A stretch of DNA of 64,000 bases from Cyathus striatus. Lineage: Eukaryota > Basidiomycota > Agaricomycetes > Agaricales > Nidulariaceae. This document shows, piece after piece, positions 1 through 10,621 of the stretch; position 1 is the first letter of the stretch; the number at the start of each line of letters is the position of its first letter. The stretch covers positions 3,782,001 to 3,846,000 of the forward strand of contig JAOVFP010000005.1 in NCBI GenBank assembly GCA_025738555.1, read 5' to 3'. A model generated the notes under the pieces. It saw only the letters and a program-made list of their open reading frames with translations, was not told the DNA's origin and searched no databases. Both the position numbers and the translations under genes were made by a program.

Positions 1-2093
1 ACCTTAACCTCTATTTTTTCGTTGTACCTCTGTTCAAAATGCTCCATAACATGTGATAAACAGGACATCTGTTCCTGTTCATGACCCTGTGTGATGTGTC
101 ACTGAACACTTGGTCATATTGATATAGTAGTACAGATGAAGATTGAATGACAAAAACTAACTTTAGTGGCCCACTGAACAACCACTGAGAATGTACAGAT
201 ATTCTAAAACAATGAATGGGGTGAGCACTATGCAGTATCCACTGGGGAAGGCTGGGAGAAAAACTTATGGCAAAAACTGCAAAGAGGACAAGGGGGCAAT
301 GGGATTTGGGGCAAGGGCACATTGAGGGTGTGACAGGGAAGAGTGGAAGGTCAAGCTGAGTTTGGACTCCAAAGGCTTATTTACTTTAGCTTATATGGAC
401 ATGGCAAGCTTCCACTTATCACATGACCAGAACAATGGAACAACTTAATGAATTCCTTGACTTCTTGTCACTTGACACTTGCTCACAGCTGAAGTACTCA
501 TTCTTCTAAGTTAGATCTTTTGTTAATCTTCAAGTACTCACTCACTATCCCTTCTACTGACATTTATATATATATTATTAAAACAATGGAGTATACTTAT
601 ATGTAGCTGACAGAAAGTATGTACTAGTTAAAGTCTACTACATGCCACTTGACAGAGATGTTCATGGAGCACTCAATGTATGAGTACAATCAATTTTGAA
701 TCTAAAAGAATGTAGCATAGTAAATGTCAGCTTAGTAGTAGTTCATTCTTCAATAGGAGTGTTCAATCTTGGCAATATGCAATACAGCTACAGCTGCTTA
801 GAAATGCACACTAAACTTCATCAGCAAGGTTGTAGTGTTGCTATTAAGTTGCTGTAGCAACTGATCTGTAGTGACATGACAAAACAGCCAAGATTGAACT
901 CCCCTAATATAAATTGCTGTATTCACCACCAACACACCTGCATTATTTATTTGGGCCTGAATACTTAATCCATACAGTACCATAATGAGCAGGACCATAG
1001 CTGTTATGATCCCAGTAATGAATATAACCCTGCAGCTCAACAGTGCAAGCAGAAATCCTGGTGTAAATCAAAGTTGAAATGTATTGTCATTAATTGACAT
1101 AATACAAACTACTGTACAACTATTGTGTGACCAATGAATGTACATTACAAGCTCAATTTGTGGACATAACTAGCATTTGACTGTGTTTGACTTTTGGTTC
1201 CTATGTTTGACCCTCTTTCAACTTTGTCTGACATCAATCTGATTTTGCTTTTTACTGAGGTTGATCATTGATTTGCATCAACATTCTCATGCATGTGACT
1301 GTGATTCATGTGACTTGTGTGAATAAATTTTCATTTTAAGGAATTCAGGGGGGTGCACTATACAGTCATCCACCATGTGACACAACACTCCCATATGGTG
1401 CAACAGCATGAAGAACTTTGCATGTAACTCACCAAAATCATGATCAATTTTGTTCATTCCTTTTCTATTTTACACAAGTAATATGTCTCAATACAACTGT
1501 GCAAAAATAATATGCATTATATGTTTCTATCTTATATAAAATGCTTTACAGTGCACAATGCTTACATCAAATGCACCAGTTTCAAAAAACAAGATGTCTT
1601 AAATCTGACAGTTATGATGTAATTGTGCTTAATAAAACTCATATGTAAATATCTACACAATATATTGAAAACATGAAGAATTTTGAATGAGATAGTAAGT
1701 ATTTCTGTGGCAGATATTCAGGCATATGTGGTGTATCATGTACCAGAACTGCATGCCTCATATTTTCAGCTTCTGCCTTAAGCAACAACATCCTTGATGG
1801 ACTGCCACACCCCTTCACAATAGCTTACATAATCAATCCATCTTGCATGGGAACCAAGTGGGAGTGTGGGAACTGGGAGCAGCAACAGGAAATTGTCAAT
1901 TATCTGCTGTAGAAGTCAAAGAGGAAGAAATAAAATGTTAGACTATCCAGTATTAACAGAAAATAATAGAGAACATGAGTCCCACAGTACAACAGTGAGA
2001 TTCAGGCTTAAACAAGGCTTATAGTGCTGGGACTATACTCACTAAAACAAATCCCTCCAAATTTCAGCAGCAAATTGTGTGAGCACATATCTA
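1..2093. other. Gene-free, CpG-exhausted flank
   Basis: No convincing gene is visible on either strand; the open frames are short and unrelated to known families. By eye I find only one CG dinucleotide in this stretch (near position 17), while TG and CA are abundant. That is the pattern left by long-term cytosine methylation and deamination. It is probably very old repeat DNA into which the Ty3 element to the right inserted. No intact terminal repeats are recognisable. Confidence 0.7.
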
Positions 2094-2098
2094 AAATC
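2094..2098. repeat. Left target-site duplication (AAATC) of the Ty3 element
   Basis: AAATC lies directly before the left LTR and the same five bases follow the right LTR at 10296-10300. A 5 bp duplication is typical of Ty3/gypsy integrases, and its perfect match shows that the two LTRs belong to one insertion. Confidence 0.9.
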
Positions 2099-2763
2099 TG
2101 TCAAGACTGGTATTTCTATGTAAGGTCAGAAGCGTAAGGTAGGGAAGTGTGGGACAGGAGGACCATCAGCTTCAGCTTATATGCTGCGCCCCTTGTCGTT
2201 CTCGTGGTCCAGGTATTTTGAAGTGTGGAAGGGAGAGACAGGAGTGTGGAGAAAGAGAGGGACAGGAGTGTGGAGTGCAGAGTGCAGAGTTGTTACTGTG
2301 AAGGCAATGATTCAAGCTGGAGTTGAGTAGAACTTAAAGACAAGTAAGAAGGATAGTAACTTAGTTGATATTCAAACTGAGTAGTAGTAGTACAAATTGT
2401 GCTACTTAAATACTATATGACTTCACTGATGACCGGTGAATGAATGGGTAATAGTATACTATTTAATAAACATAATAAGATGGTGGCGGAAGGTGGAGTA
2501 TGGTTTGAATACAATATGTACCAAGGACGAACTAAGGATTGAAAGGAATGCTGAGACAAGTATACCTGGGGTACAATAGAGAAAGCATAATGGAGAGTGG
2601 ATAAGAACTGGATGAGTAAGGTGACATAAGCTTGGTGACTTTCAGTCAGAAGAGTGGAAGGGTAGAAATGAAAGGACAATATCTACAAGTTAAGAAGTGC
2701 AGAGAGTGTGGAGAGTGTGGAATAGAAGTGTGGAAATAAGGTAGGAAAAGTACAGCTATGACA
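2099..2763 (-). repeat. 3' LTR of the Ty3 element
   Basis: A 665 bp direct repeat matching 9631-10295. It begins TGTCA and ends TGACA, giving 5 bp inverted termini with canonical TG..CA ends. About twenty sites differ from the other LTR; nearly all are transitions at positions where the ancestral state was evidently CG. The LTR lies directly upstream of the plus-strand gene at 2916 and may supply its promoter. Confidence 0.95.
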
Positions 2764-2767
2764 GTAT

Positions 2768-2776
2768 CTCCCCCTT
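2768..2776 (-). promoter_or_regulatory. Polypurine tract of the Ty3 element
   Basis: On the element strand AAGGGGGAG lies four bases upstream of the 3' LTR, where second-strand (plus-strand) DNA priming starts in LTR retrotransposons. The call rests on position and purine content only. Confidence 0.6.
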
Positions 2777-2915
2777 AGGGCTGAGCCATGAGGGCCATTA
2801 GGTTTTGATGGAAAACTTTAAACTTTTCATGGCATTTTGTATTGTTTGTGTACCAGTGAATCCATATAAGCCAGGTGCCCACTAAGGATTATTCAACATC
2901 TTTCTTCCTTTCACC

Positions 2916-4204
2916 ATGTCGAACCCTGGACAAATCTTGAACGATCTATCAGCATTCGAACAGCTTCAAGAGATCGCAAGACTCGAGGCTGAGGAGGCTG
3001 AGGACAGATGAAAAGAGGAAGAGCAAAGAGAAGCTGTTGAACGAGAACGATGGGAGAGGAGCAGCAGTGGCAGCGGCAAGGTTAGCCGCATTGCAACAGG
3101 TTGCAGAGGATAAGAAGAAAGAGGAGGAGAGGATAGCCGAGGAGGCTTGTAATGCGGAGGAGGTGCGGAAGGCAGAGGAGGCTCAAAAGGCGGAGGAAGC
3201 TCAAAGAGTGGAAGAGGCACGAAAAGCGGAAGAAACACGAAGGTCGGAAACAGTGGAAGTGGCATCGGTGGTGGGGAGTTCGAGAAAGGGAAAGGGTAAA
3301 GAGAAGAGTCATACCCTTGTGCGTGGTAAGTCGGTAGTGGAGGATTCTGATGAGGAGGAAGAAGGTAATGAAGAGGACACAGACAATGAACAGATCCCGA
3401 GCCCACAAATGAGGTCATAGGTGGTGAAGTAGCAGACTCGTCAAAAGGCAAGAAGTCTGGGCCCATATACAAACTCAGCATGAAGATTTGTCATCATTGC
3501 CGAGTGCGGAGGGATATGGAGAAGAGGGGTATATGCAACTGAGAAAAGTGAGTAGTTTTCAAAATACTTTGAAAACTTACTAATTCTTCTGATAGGGATA
3601 GTGTTTTGTCCCCTTGCAAGTTCTGCGTGAAGTCACACCGACTATGCAGCATGGAGGGGCTGGTTACTACCATGGTTCATAACAAGAAGAGAAAAGCAGG
3701 ATCAGCCGAAGTTGGTAACGATGCAGAGGGGCAACCTTCCAAGAAGGTGCATTCATGAACCTCAACTGTGCCTGAGTCTGACGACAAGGGTGAAGATGAA
3801 CCTGAGCTCAATGTGAGCGAGAGACAGATGCAGGTCTGCAAGGGAAATTGCTGCGTACAATGCAGCGGATGGTGAGAGATCAGTGGGAGTTACTGTGGGA
3901 AGTTCAGCAGGCCCATGAGGCTCAAATGGAGGAAACACGAGTTGCTCGACTTGCAACATTTGAAGAGCAACAGCGATTGACAGAACTCCAGCAGGCCTTA
4001 GTGGAAGAGATGAGGCAGGCCGTGGCCGAATTGTGGGGGGTGTGACAGGAGTTAACCACTCTTCAAGGCCAGGTTGGAACTTCGAGGAGTGCAGATACAG
4101 ATGCGGTAGAAGGGGATGAAGATACGAGCAGTTCGAGTAGTGCAGGTAGTGCAGAGGAGGATGACAAGACGGTGGTTGGGTCCCAGATGCAAGGGACCCA
4201 ATAA
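2916..4204 (+). pseudogene. Antisense accessory gene of the Ty3 element: coiled coil plus Zn2Cys6-like cysteines
   Basis: This gene runs opposite to gag-pol between the 3' end of pol and the 3' LTR. It opens at an ATG in good context (CACCATG) with MSNPGQILNDL, followed by a Glu/Lys/Ala-rich coiled coil (3037-3340), an acidic stretch, and six cysteines spaced C-x2-C-x11-C-x10-C-x2-C-x6-C (codons 3489-3647). That pattern resembles fungal Zn2Cys6 DNA-binding domains with a longer first loop. A 48 bp intron (3548-3595, GTGAGT..TAG) interrupts the cysteine region. A second helical segment (3848-4045) and a Ser/Asp/Glu-rich tail follow, ending in TAA. In-frame TGA codons near 3009, 3540 and 3756 and frame changes near 3030 and 3395 break this copy. 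The function is unknown; DNA binding is inferred from the cysteine spacing alone. Confidence 0.6.
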
Positions 4205-4339
4205 TTAGTTTAACTTGTACTTGTCATCTTGCAGAAATAAAGCGAGATTGGAATGGGAGATGTGGAAGTGCGGAAGTGTGGAAGTGCAGAAATGTGGAAG
4301 TGTGGAAGTGAAAAAATAGGAGTAGTCAGAGGTGTGAGA

Positions 4340-7300
4340 CTAAGAGGGGTGAAGTAATTTCTCAGCATCTTTAGGTCCAGGTTTGTTGGGATACTGAGTG
4401 TGAAACTCTTCAATGAACTCAGCTGCATTATCCAACTCAGATGCAGATAGCCAGGAGAACTCCTTGTCAGTGTCTTGATAGCCATTCCACTGTATGAAGT
4501 ACTTGAGTTTGCACTTGAGACGTTTGTCGATTTTCGAGTCTAGAATTTTGGTGATCTCATATTTGATTTCGCCATCTTCGAATTCAACAGGTGGAGGGGG
4601 TGAAACAACATGACCAGGTATAGTGTTCTCAGTGGATGGTTCAAGCATGAAGATGTGGAAGACAGGGTGTATGGAATGATAAGTGTTGGGGAGTCGGAGA
4701 GTGTGGGAGTGAGTACCAGGAGAGGCAATAACTTCGAACAGACCTAGGTATTTCTTGGTGAACTTTTGTGTAGGTCAAGTAGTGCAGAAGTGCTCAGCTT
4801 TGACGAAAGCTTTGGAACCAATTGGAAACTCAGAAGAGTGGAGTCTTTTCTTGTCCACAGGTCCTTGATAGTGCTTCTGAGCAGCTGCTATCTCAGACTT
4901 GAGCATCTGGTGAAGTTCATTGAGATCAATAGCAAATTCACAGGTGTGAGCAGCAGTAATGTCACACTTGGGGTATACTGTGAGGTTCGGGTTATAGCCT
5001 TTGTTAGCGAAGAAGGGAGAAACACCTGTGGTGGCACTAGGAGCATTATTGTAAGTAAACTCAGCGAGGGGGAGGAGTAGGGCCCAATTGTCTTGCTGGT
5101 AGTTACAGTAAATGCAGATGTACTGTTCCAGTGTCTGATTAGTGTGTTCAGTCTGACCATCGCCCTCTGGATGATAACCAGAGGTGAAATGAAGATTCAT
5201 ATCGAGAATGGTACCTAAAGAGTGGAAAAAGTGGGAGATGAACTTCTTTCCTCGATCCGATGTAACATGAGATGGAATACCATGTTTAGAGAAAACATGG
5301 AGGATGAAAAGCTCGGTGAGCTTTTCTGAGGTAAGCTTGTTTGTAGTAGGAATGAATATTGCTTGCTTTGTAAGATGATCAACAATGACAAGTACCGCAT
5401 TGAACTCTTTCTCATAAGCGGATGAGGTCAGTAGTGTACCAATGAAATCCATTGAGATCAAGTTCCACAGCTGTTCAGGAATTGGTAATTGCTTTAGAGT
5501 TCTGTATGGCCGGTGTCGTTGTGGTTTGTTATACATACAAGTGGTGCAAGACTTACAATAATCTTTTACGAAGGTACGAAGACCAGGCCAGGTGTACTTG
5601 CGGCGAATCAAGTTTAACGTTTTGTTTTGGCCATAGTGGCCAGAAAGGATGTGATCGTGTTTGTACAAAAGAACGTGGAGTCATAGGTCAGAAAAGTCGG
5701 GAGAGGTAGGAACTCAAATATGGTTGTCTAGACGCAGAAAACCTTTGTTGTCAACAGACCATCGGTTAACTGGGTTAGCAAGGTGAATGCATGCAATGGG
5801 GTCGGGAAGGTAACGCAGCAAGGATGTCATTGTGGAGTTGTTCAACATCCATGATTATGCTGGCATGTAAGGTCGGAAAAATGAGTGCGGTAGCTCAAAG
5901 TGAAGCTTGGAGCTGGAAATGAGTGAACACGGGATGGAAGTTATGTGGATTAACCTTTGCATAGTCATTATCCCCCCCTTTAGAGTAGACATCCCAGCAT
6001 CTAGTTAACAAGTCCGGCTTTGTACTGAGCTTGCCAGGACAGAAATGAATGATTAGGTGAAATTGAGAGAGGTACTCTGACCAACAGGCTTGTCAACAGG
6101 TGAGGATTTTTGTTGTGGAAAAATATTCCAGGTTTTTATGGTCCGTAATGACATCAATTGGAGAGCCCGCACCTTCGAGGTAATGGCACCAGATGTGGAA
6201 GGCCTCAAAGATAGCTAGAAGTTCCTTATCATGAGTATCGTAATTAAGTTCGGGGGAGGTAAAAGTGTGGGAGTGGAATGCAATAGGGTGGATTTTGCCA
6301 TCTTCAGTGATAATAGAGAGGATGGCTGCCAATGCATAGTTGGAGGCGTCGGTTTTGACAATGAGTTGTGCATCGGGAATCCAATGGGTGAGGATTGGTG
6401 CAGTGGTGAAAGCCGTTTTGAGCAAATTGAAAGCCATGCAGCAAGTGGGAGAGAAATCCCACTTGAGGTCTTTCTGAGTTAGTCATGTAAGTGGCACAAC
6501 TATATCAGAATAATTAAAGATGAAATGGCGATAGAAGTTCGCAAACCCCAAGAAGGACTGAACGTCTTTAACTTTCTTGGGTTCAGGCCAGTTCTGGATG
6601 GTCTTTACTTTCTCTTGAGACATAGTGAGTTTGCTTGGAGAAAGAATGTAACCCAAATACTCAACAGACTCAGAATGGAATTCACATTTGTCTGCACGTG
6701 CGTAAAGGCCATGTTGGCATAAATGTTTGAGGACTTCATGAACATGCTTCCGATGGTCAGCAAGATTATTTGAGTATATGAGAATGTCATCAAGGTAGAC
6801 AGTTACACAAATGTCAAGTAAATCCTTGAATACGTCATTCATGAAATGCTGGAAGGCAGCAGGAGCATTAGTGAGTCCAAACAGCATTACTAACCATTCG
6901 AAGGACCCATAACAAGGGTGGAAAGCCGTCTTCCATTCATCTCCCTCAGCAACACGGACCAGGTGGTAGGCGTGGCAAAGGTCGATTTTGGTATAAATGC
7001 GGGCCTTGCACGGGGAGTCGAGGAGGTCAGAAATGAGTGGGAGGGGGTATCGATCTTTCTTTGAGATGGCATTAAGTCCTCTGAAATCAATGCAGAGCCA
7101 TAGTGAGCTGTCCTTTTTGCGAACAAAAAGAACAGGTGCACCATGTGGTGAGCAAGAAGGATGGATAAAACCCCAATACGAAGATGCTCATCGATAAATT
7201 CGTGTAGAGCCTCAAGCTCACTCTGGGAGAGCAAGTAGATCATTCCTACAGGAGGAGATCCTCCTTCTTCAAGATTGATTTGAAGGTCGTAAGGGCGATG

Positions 7301-8093
7301 AGGGGCAAGGGAGTCAGCATGGCTTTTGCTGAAGACATCAGTGAATTCGTGATACTCAGTGGGCACTTTTGTGAGGTCTACCGGGTCCTCATCGAGTGCG
7401 GACGCAGCAGCAGCAGAAACAACAGCTCCAAGTTGTATCCTAAACATTTGAGCACCTTCGAGCTTACTAGCACGAAGGAATGTGGCAGCGTTGATTAAGG
7501 ATATTTGGATCAGAGTTGTAGGTTGTGGAGGTGGGTTTGCATCTGGTGAAGCAGAGGTCGGAAGCATGGAAGCTTCCTCAGAGGTCATTGACGAAGACGG
7601 AAATGACGGGTGTGAGGCTGTGGTTTGGAATCCTAAGATATATCTCTCAGTCCAATCAATCAATGGATTGTATAGGGAGAGCCAGTTGAAACCTAGAACC
7701 GCAGAGCATGACGAGTCAAGCGGGGTGACATAAAAGTCCATAGTTATGCATTCACCAGATGGAAAAGTTACAGGAATTGTAGCAACTTGAGTAAGTATAG
7801 AGTTTGAGGAGCTGTCAAAGAGCTTTAAAGGAATAGGGGTGCATGGGGTGGTTGGAAGGTTGTGCAACCAAGTAAAACACGAGTCTACAAAGCAGTGGGT
7901 TGAACCAGAATCTACTAGTGTGGAAAAGGAAAAAGAAAATGCAGAATCGAATGCAGAAGTAGATAATAAACAAACCTGTAAAGCTTGGGGGTCATAAAGA
8001 GTGGATGCATTGAGGCGGATCTCCTGGGTGTACAGGAGGGATCAACATGGCCCTCAGTCTGTACAGGAACCTGAGGGCCGCACTCTATTTTTT
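4340..8093 (-). pseudogene. Ty3/gypsy pol polyprotein, broken (PR-RT-RNaseH-IN-chromodomain)
   Basis: Pol is split over several frames. The aspartic protease begins upstream of 7867 with the catalytic motif LVDSGSTHCF. Reverse transcriptase spans about 7200-6483 and has the YLDD active site near 6790. RNase H covers 6437-6093 (DASNYALAAIL, then ITDHKNLEYF) and ends at a TGA inside a conserved stretch that normally has arginines, so CGA has become TGA. Integrase occupies about 5668-4775, with an HHCC zinc-binding region and D, D, E residues in MDFIGT, TSDRG and GQTEHTNQTLEQY. A chromodomain follows at 4648-4340 (YEITKILDSKI..YFIQWNGY). There are frame changes near 8020, 7165 and 6440-6483. The enzymes are assigned confidently; loss of activity is inferred from the breaks. 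Confidence 0.92.
8085..8093 (-). promoter_or_regulatory. Probable -1 ribosomal frameshift site between gag and pol
   Basis: On the element strand gag ends TTG AAA AAA TAG. Slipping back one base on the six-A run avoids the TAG and enters a frame that stays open for about 150 bases towards the protease, until a 1 bp indel near 8020. An A-run immediately before the gag stop with the protease in the -1 frame is a common retroelement arrangement. No downstream RNA structure was worked out. Confidence 0.5.
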
Positions 8094-9578
8094 CAAGCTC
8101 TCTTCAGAGTTCGAAATAGAGTCCTCAGTAGTGGGTGTGAGGATGGTCGCAGCATGAGCTTTAGTTGCTGAGGAGGATGCCTTATGGCAGTCCTTGGCGC
8201 GATGGCCAGGTTTCCCACAGAAAAGACACAGGTTGCCATCCATGCAGCATTTGCATTCCTCAGGGGTCAGCTTACCATCTTTCCTGAGTTTATCACTCAG
8301 GTTGACAGCTGGCATTTGTGGGGTGCTGGTAGGTTTTCCTGAGGATGGTGTGGAGGTCGATGGTTTGGGGGGAGTCAAAGAGTGAGACTTATTAGTAGTA
8401 CTCATGTGTGCCGCATTATCTGAAGACTTCATGGCTTGTCTGGAAGACTTCGACTCAAAACCCTTTTCTGCCTGGCACTTCCAATAGCACATATTGACCT
8501 TCTGAGCCAGGAACTTCCTATCCCCTAGGGTAGGAGGTAAATCAAGGAGAGCGAGGTCATCCTTGATATGGGAGCAGAGCCCACAATAGTACTGGGCTGC
8601 AAGGGCAGTTTCGCCCCAGTCCAGTAAAGAAGCACACTCATTAAACTTTACCTCATAAGTAGCAATGCACTGGTTATCATCCATGTGGATAACCATAATG
8701 CATGATTCCACATCACTAGTAGGGTCAGCAAGGCCAAAGTGAGTGCAGAGGACTATGAGGAAGCATGGCCAAGAGGACATCCAGTCCTCATTGGTACTGC
8801 TAGAGATGTGCAGTGCAAATAGATTCATGGCCATACCCTGTAGATAGGAAATGGCATAATTGACTCTGGAATAGTCAGTGGGGTACATGGTCTCATTATT
8901 GTGGAAAACTAGGAGACACTGTAGGATGAAGGGTTCCAGCTTGGTAACACTTGCACCATCAAAAGTGTTGGGCTCCTTGACCTTACACTGAGGTATGTGA
9001 GAGGTCAGAGTCCTAATGGCAAGAGATTCTGCGAGACGCAGAATTGTGTTCAAGGTCTCGCAATTAATATCAGATGTAGAGCGAGAGTGAGAACGAGTGT
9101 GGGAACGATGACGAGAGCAACGATGACCACCATGTGAATGGCCATCTGGGTCATCTGAACCGTCAGGATCACCTGAGCCTCCAGGAGCTCCTGGAGCTGC
9201 CCCGGGTGCATCTTGTAGTGCAGGTGTGGTGTTACCAGCATGTTCCTCTACTGGAATAGTGGGGGGAGGTGCAACAGGTTGGCTTGCCTGTTGTTCCCCA
9301 TGCTGGGAAGTGGAAGCAGAGTGAGTTTCAGATGTGGGAGTGGTGTGAGAGAGCCTAGGTGCAGTAGCAGCTTGTTCCATTTCCACTGGTGCAAGAGGAA
9401 TGGAGTGAGGGTGGAAATGGATGCTGTGTGCGGGTAGTAATGTGCGATGGATGGTAGTAGACGTAGAACCTGAAGGTTGCGCTACGATGGCACTGATAGA
9501 CGGAGGTGGCGCTTCAGCAGCCTCAAGTTCTAAAGCAGCTTGTTTTTGTGTGTGGGGACCTTTGGTCCTAGTAGCCAT
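8085..9578 (-). CDS. Gag (capsid-nucleocapsid) of the Ty3 element
   Basis: An open frame of about 497 codons from the ATG at 9578 (MATRTKGPHTQK). The N-terminal third is Pro/Ser/Thr-rich and ends in an Arg/Ser/His stretch. The middle has the features of a retrotransposon Gag domain, with a predicted helical region from about residue 200 to 370 (FDGASVTKLEPF, YAISYLQGMAMN). A CCHC zinc knuckle, CLFCGKPGHRAKDC, lies near the C-terminus and would bind the element RNA. The frame is uninterrupted, in contrast to pol. It ends at a TAG directly after an A6 run. The frame extends upstream of the chosen ATG without another ATG. Confidence 0.9.
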   Translation of the reverse strand: MATRTKGPHTQKQAALELEAAEAPPPSISAIVAQPSGSTSTTIHRTLLPAHSIHFHPHSIPLAPVEMEQAATAPRLSHTTPTSETHSASTSQHGEQQASQPVAPPPTIPVEEHAGNTTPALQDAPGAAPGAPGGSGDPDGSDDPDGHSHGGHRCSRHRSHTRSHSRSTSDINCETLNTILRLAESLAIRTLTSHIPQCKVKEPNTFDGASVTKLEPFILQCLLVFHNNETMYPTDYSRVNYAISYLQGMAMNLFALHISSSTNEDWMSSWPCFLIVLCTHFGLADPTSDVESCIMVIHMDDNQCIATYEVKFNECASLLDWGETALAAQYYCGLCSHIKDDLALLDLPPTLGDRKFLAQKVNMCYWKCQAEKGFESKSSRQAMKSSDNAAHMSTTNKSHSLTPPKPSTSTPSSGKPTSTPQMPAVNLSDKLRKDGKLTPEECKCCMDGNLCLFCGKPGHRAKDCHKASSSATKAHAATILTPTTEDSISNSEESLKK

Positions 9579-9630
9579 AGACAAAAGATATAAGTAAGAA
9601 TGAGAACTCAAGGTGTGAGTTCAAATATAC

Positions 9631-10295
9631 TGTCAAGACCAGTATTTCTACATAAGGTCGGAAGCGTAAGGTAGGGAAGTGCAGGACAGGAGGACCGTCA
9701 GCTTCAGCTTATATGCTGTGCCCCTTGTCGTTCTTGTGGTCCAGGTATTTCAAAGTGCAGAAGGGAGAGACAGGAGTGTGGAGAAAGAGAGGGACAGGAG
9801 TGTGGAGTGCAGAGTGCAGAGTTGTTACTGTGAAGGCAATGATTCAAGCCGGAGTTGAGTAGAACTTAAAGACAAGTAAGAAGGATAGTAACTTAGTTGA
9901 TATTCAAACTGAGTAGTAGTAGTACAAATTGTGCTACTTAAATACTATACGACTTCACTGATGACCGGTGAATGAATGGGTAATAGTATACTATTTGATA
10001 AACATAATAAGATGGTGGTGGAAGGTGGAGTATGGTTTGAATACAATATGTACCAAGGATGAACTAAGGATTGAAAGGAATGCTGAGACAAGTATACCCA
10101 GGGTATGATAGAGAAAGCATAATGGAGAGCAGATAAGAACTGGATGAGTAAGGTGACATAAGCTTGGCAACTTTCAGTCAGAAGAGTGGAAGGGTAGAAA
10201 TGAAAGGACAATATCTACAAGTTAAGAAGTGCGGAGAGTGTGGAGAGTGTGGAATAGAAGTGTGGAAATAAGGTAGGAAAAGTATGGCTATGACA
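9631..10295 (-). repeat. 5' LTR of the Ty3 element
   Basis: The second 665 bp LTR, the same length as 2099-2763 with no gaps that I could see. It would carry the element promoter for minus-strand transcription. The internal sequence that follows it (GTATATTTGAACTCACACC on the element strand) does not start with the TGG expected of a primer binding site for a tRNA 3' end. Confidence 0.95.
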
Positions 10296-10300
10296 AAATC
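10296..10300. repeat. Right target-site duplication (AAATC)
   Basis: A perfect copy of 2094-2098 directly after the right LTR. Confidence 0.9.
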
Positions 10301-10621
10301 TTCTATTCCTATAGATACATGTATTATGCATCATATTTTCTAAATTTAAACAATATGAATGCTGAACATAAGGTGAACATCTTGTTTATCCTTTCTTCAG
10401 TCCCCTCCAGGTTCCCACTGTGCCATTGTCATGGGTGAAACTTAATTAGTCATAAACACACACATATGGCTATATAACCCAATGTCCAGAATCCACTCTT
10501 TCTGAATACACTACCAAATAATTCTCATGAGGCACTGCTTCTCTAGAAACAAACATATGGAAACACAAGCCAATACCCCACTTCTTGGTGACCGATAATC
10601 AATACTGTTAAAAATAGGTCA

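Larger units (their letters stand above)
2099..10295 (-). mobile_element. Ty3/gypsy chromovirus-type LTR retrotransposon
   Basis: A complete 8.2 kb insertion bounded by 665 bp LTRs and a 5 bp AAATC duplication. Read on the minus strand the order is 5' LTR (9631-10295), gag, pol (protease, RT, RNase H, integrase, chromodomain), polypurine tract and 3' LTR (2099-2763). The order RT-RNase H-integrase places it in Ty3/gypsy, and the C-terminal chromodomain places it among the chromoviruses, which are common in fungi. Pol carries stops and frameshifts, so this copy is not autonomous. An additional gene on the opposite strand occupies the space between the end of pol and the 3' LTR. Most damage is C-to-T or G-to-A at former CpG sites. 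Confidence 0.95.
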
